64,000 bases of DNA from Cognatiyoonia koreensis (GTDB lineage Bacteria; Pseudomonadota; Alphaproteobacteria; Rhodobacterales; Rhodobacteraceae), in assembly GCF_900109295.1 (NCBI RefSeq), contig NZ_FOIZ01000002.1, forward strand, positions 744,001 through 808,000, in the 5' to 3' direction. The translations under genes were made by a program, and so were the position numbers. The notes below the pieces were generated by a model, which was given only the letters and a program-made list of their open reading frames with translations, did not search any database and was not told the DNA's origin. Below, one piece after another: positions 61,250-64,000 of the stretch (its first letter is position 1; each line of letters opens with the position of its first letter).

Positions 61250-64000
61250 TTAGCCGATCACCAGCGGATCGTCGTTGAAGTCCAGACCGATGATCAATGG
61301 ATCGTGGTCCGACGCTCCGAAGACATCGTCGCTGAAGAATCCGGCATCCGTAAACGCTGAGTCATAGCTGAGCAGGTCAGGTTCCTGCGCGTTGATGTGC
61401 CATTCCGTGGCACCGGTGATGTTGTCCGCAAGGCTGTTGCTTGCAAACCCCTGATCCAGCGTGCCTTGCTGCCCGTCGAAGACAAAGCTGAACGCATCGG
61501 CCTGACCGCCGGGCACGAAGGTTTCGATCACATCGACATAGTCTGCGGTTGTGTCACCATCGTCGCCGTCGAATTCGCGGAAAACTTGGGTCGGATCCTC
61601 TTGCGCATAGGCGTTGAAATCACCGAGCACCAGCGTTTCGCTGCCCACGCGTGGGTCCGCGGCAGTCGCATCCGGAAGGTAGCTGTCTTCGAGCCATTCC
61701 GCCAGTTCCAGTGACGCATCCGCGCGCACCTGGTTCCAGAAGCCTTGCCCATCCCCTTGGTCGTAGTTCGGATCGGCCCGCAGCCCGTCGATGGCGGCCT
61801 GCACCGCGGCGATCTGATCTGCCGGAACTGTCCCGTTTGACAGTGCGCTTTCCGCGTTGCTGACAAGACTATCGAGCCCGCTTGGCCCTTTCGATTTGTT
61901 ATGCACCGAAACGACTGTGAAGGTTTCGCCGGTATCGTTCTCGGCGAAGGTGGCTGTGACCGCCGGTCTGTTGCGTTGGAAGTCACCAACCTGCGCACTT
62001 GTCGGCACGAAAGGGTTCAACACTTCGGCCAGTGCGAAGGTGTCCGCGGCAGAGGCTTCGTTGAAGACCAGCGCATCGGCGTGGACCAATGTGACTTCGT
62101 TCGCGTTATAGATGATCCCCGTGGTGATCGCGTCTGTTCCGATTGGCGCACCTGTGCCTGTCGGATCGACATAGGCCCAGTTTGCTGCAGGGTCTGCCGT
62201 GTTCAGGGCATCGACCAGCACGCCAATGGCGGCCGTATCCGTGAACCCGTTGTTTTCCAGTTCCTGCAAGGCCAGTACATCGCTGCCCGACGTCTGGATC
62301 GCGTTGACCATGTTGTCGGTCTGGCGTTCAAAGTCAGACGCACTGGTTGCCCCACGTTCACCCAGCGTGGTGAAATAGTTTTCCACATTGAAACCGGCGA
62401 CGATGATCTGGCCATCCGCTTTTGGCGCACCGAGGTTGCCAAGCACATCTTCGGGTGCGGCGGGTCTAGCACCATCGTTTGTTGCATCGTCAATCACGAG
62501 CGTTTCGCTTGCGTAGACACGATAGTTCCCGAAGGCCTGCGCCATGATGCCGACAATTGGGGCCGTGATCTCTGTACCAAGTCGCAAGGTGCCGCCCTGA
62601 TCGAAATCGTCTGCTGCATCAATGATGCCGTTCCCGTTGTCGCCGGTCGAGTTGTTCGGCAAGAAGGCAAATTCGTCCGGGTTTGATCCGAAGTCGCCAT
62701 CGTCGATGATCAGCGTGTTGTTGGTGTTTGCTGCGATGACTGCCGCAACTTCCGCTGCTTCGGTCTGCGCGTCGAACAGCTGGGTTGCTTGCGTTTTGAT
62801 GCCGGCACTGACCGCGATTTCACCGAACCGGTCGAGGTTGAAGTTCGTGCTGACTGTCAGTGTATCAGCCGTGCCGCTGATGACGGCAACGCGCATACCT
62901 TCGGTGGATTCATAGGATGCGGCATTATCATCGGGTGAGACCATGACCGTCACAGCATCTGGCAGCGCCGATATCGCGGCATTTGTTACGGTTGTCGTGC
63001 TGGTGGTGATCTGTGTCTGGTCACCAAATTCGGACACTGTTCCTTCGGCCTGCACCGTTTGGCCGACCGTGACAAGCCCGTCACCGGGGCTCGAATTGGA
63101 GCCTGTGAAGACAAAGATTGCTTCGGAGGTGGCCGCATCGCCGTCTTCGTCCGCTGACTCTTCCTGCAGGTAGTATCCGCTGCGGGTCGTGTAGGTGACG
63201 ATACCTTCGACGATCACTTGCTGACCGACGAGCGTGCTTGCGGTGCCGTTGCCCTGCACGGCGGAAATGAGGACGGGGGTTGGCGTGCTGCCACCACCGC
63301 CATTCTCGGAACCTGGCGTATAACCGTCGCTACTGCTGAACGACGTGATTTCGAAACTGCCGCTGGTATCCGGCAGGCGTTCGACACCCGCAGGAAAGAA
63401 CGACGGGTCAGTCACGACGTTTGTGGAATACGCGAATGGCGATCCAAAATCGCCTTCGATCAAGGCGACGCTGTCGACTATTGAAAGTGGCAGATCAAGC
63501 ACGCCGTCATCGTCCGCATCCAGATCAAAGCCGCCAATGTCAGGATCGGGAAGGTCTTCAACCAAGAGAAACGTCGAGCTTGAGTTGGTAAAGGTGTTGT
63601 CTTCCATCAGCAGATCAATGTCGTCGCTGCTGAGGCTGAACACAGTCTCGGCCTGCGGACTTGCCACGAGGAAGTACCCATCATCACCGATCGATTCACC
63701 TTCGAATGTGATCACGGCCGTCACAACACCGCCGCCATCTACTTGGAGCAAGGTCTTGCCATCCAGAGACGCACCTGCGGTTCCAGCCAGTTCGATGAAT
63801 TCCCAGTCTGTGCCAGTCGTGCTTGCGGCAAGTTCGTTGATGACGATGTCGCCACCACCGACAATCGGCGTATTTGCCGTGCCCCGTGTTTCGGTTTCTG
63901 GTCCGCGCCACGTGCCGTCGTCATTACGCTGAAGCGACTGGCCGGCCGGCGTCGATCCGGCTTCGGCGACGTTGATGTCTGTCGATGTCAGACCCGCTGC
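61250..64000 (-). CDS. Large extracellular endonuclease/exonuclease/phosphatase-family nuclease with LTD and OB domains (5' part beyond window)
   Basis: 917 codons are visible; the start and any signal peptide lie beyond the right edge. In order from that edge: a lamin-tail-like domain (IVINELAASTTGTDWEFIELAG, about residues 45-150 of the visible part), an acidic region DLDADDDGVLDLPL, an OB-fold (VLISAVQGNGTASTLVGQQVIVEGIVTYTT, about 245-335), then the metal-dependent nuclease domain from about 535, with IVAGFNVENYF, VLALQELENNGF (metal Glu), LGDFNAYAQEDP and the final ASDHDPLIIGLDF (catalytic Asp-His). ExeM/NucH-type enzymes degrade extracellular DNA in biofilms or for phosphate scavenging. 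Many acidic residues suit a Ca-containing marine environment. Confidence 0.9.
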   Translation of the reverse strand, partial: AAGLTSTDINVAEAGSTPAGQSLQRNDDGTWRGPETETRGTANTPIVGGGDIVINELAASTTGTDWEFIELAGTAGASLDGKTLLQVDGGGVVTAVITFEGESIGDDGYFLVASPQAETVFSLSSDDIDLLMEDNTFTNSSSTFLLVEDLPDPDIGGFDLDADDDGVLDLPLSIVDSVALIEGDFGSPFAYSTNVVTDPSFFPAGVERLPDTSGSFEITSFSSSDGYTPGSENGGGGSTPTPVLISAVQGNGTASTLVGQQVIVEGIVTYTTRSGYYLQEESADEDGDAATSEAIFVFTGSNSSPGDGLVTVGQTVQAEGTVSEFGDQTQITTSTTTVTNAAISALPDAVTVMVSPDDNAASYESTEGMRVAVISGTADTLTVSTNFNLDRFGEIAVSAGIKTQATQLFDAQTEAAEVAAVIAANTNNTLIIDDGDFGSNPDEFAFLPNNSTGDNGNGIIDAADDFDQGGTLRLGTEITAPIVGIMAQAFGNYRVYASETLVIDDATNDGARPAAPEDVLGNLGAPKADGQIIVAGFNVENYFTTLGERGATSASDFERQTDNMVNAIQTSGSDVLALQELENNGFTDTAAIGVLVDALNTADPAANWAYVDPTGTGAPIGTDAITTGIIYNANEVTLVHADALVFNEASAADTFALAEVLNPFVPTSAQVGDFQRNRPAVTATFAENDTGETFTVVSVHNKSKGPSGLDSLVSNAESALSNGTVPADQIAAVQAAIDGLRADPNYDQGDGQGFWNQVRADASLELAEWLEDSYLPDATAADPRVGSETLVLGDFNAYAQEDPTQVFREFDGDDGDTTADYVDVIETFVPGGQADAFSFVFDGQQGTLDQGFASNSLADNITGATEWHINAQEPDLLSYDSAFTDAGFFSDDVFGASDHDPLIIGLDFNDDPLVIG

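Overview
The window comes from a marine-type alphaproteobacterium of the family Rhodobacteraceae (Roseobacter group) that is very probably an aerobic anoxygenic phototroph. The evidence is a ppaA-ppsR / bchFNBHLM-lhaA-puhABC-acsF-puhE-hemA-cycA / bchIDO-crtA / crtIB-tspO photosynthesis gene cluster, together with a petABC operon of Rhodobacter type and typical roseobacter housekeeping genes. The genus cannot be fixed from the sequence alone; a Loktanella/Yoonia-like organism is a guess.

Layout. (1) 1-5056: the end of a GNAT acetyltransferase gene, a peptide-type ABC solute-binding protein, the panBC pair for pantothenate synthesis and an M20 deacylase. (2) 5110-12187: a sugar island made of a LacI-family regulator with a near-perfect palindromic operator candidate, xylose isomerase, a GH43 beta-xylosidase, then a sugar-phosphate-isomerase-like TIM barrel, a Gfo/Idh/MocA oxidoreductase and a HIBADH-like dehydrogenase. 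No xylulokinase or transporter is present. (3) 12197-38076: the photosynthesis cluster. PpsR (with both redox cysteines) and the B12-binding antirepressor PpaA face the bchF operon. I found exact TGT-N12-ACA PpsR boxes in the ppaA/bchF gap and a pair of nearly identical boxes in the crtA/crtI gap. The cluster is incomplete: pufBALMC, bchCXYZ, crtCDEF, bchG/P/J/E and idi are not in this window, and tspO is followed directly by purine salvage genes. (4) 38107-43874: adenine deaminase and AMP nucleosidase, an HU protein, an EamA transporter and chorismate synthase. (5) 43929-48303: a possibly frameshifted small membrane gene, a DM13-domain protein, and a thiBPQ thiamine transporter under a TPP riboswitch with a visible ribosome-binding-site-sequestering hairpin. 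(6) 48316-51106: petABC (cytochrome bc1). (7) 51631-56304: an outer-membrane barrel, an unknown membrane protein, two GST-family proteins, mtaB and dapF. (8) 56401-64000: tRNA-Lys(UUU), a rearranged yjbE-yjbH-yjbF exopolysaccharide operon facing a UDP-glucose 6-dehydrogenase, and most of a large LTD/OB/EEP extracellular nuclease that runs off the right edge.

How it works together. The phototrophy genes supply 5-aminolevulinate (hemA), Mg-chelatase (bchHID), the methyl ester and oxygen-dependent cyclase steps (bchM, acsF), dark protochlorophyllide reductase (bchNBL), the bchF hydratase, the reaction-centre H subunit with its assembly factors, and a carotenoid branch ending in CrtA. Cytochrome c2 and bc1 complete the cyclic electron path. 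Expression is predicted to be repressed by PpsR in air or strong light and relieved by PpaA. No single wholly new system stands out. The best leads are the xylan-island enzyme trio, the 98-residue protein between puhC and acsF, the dispersed GC-rich repeat that appears in frame inside bchB, the reorganised yjb operon and the candidate broken membrane gene. Start codons were chosen by ribosome-binding-site spacing and family knowledge; no searches were run.
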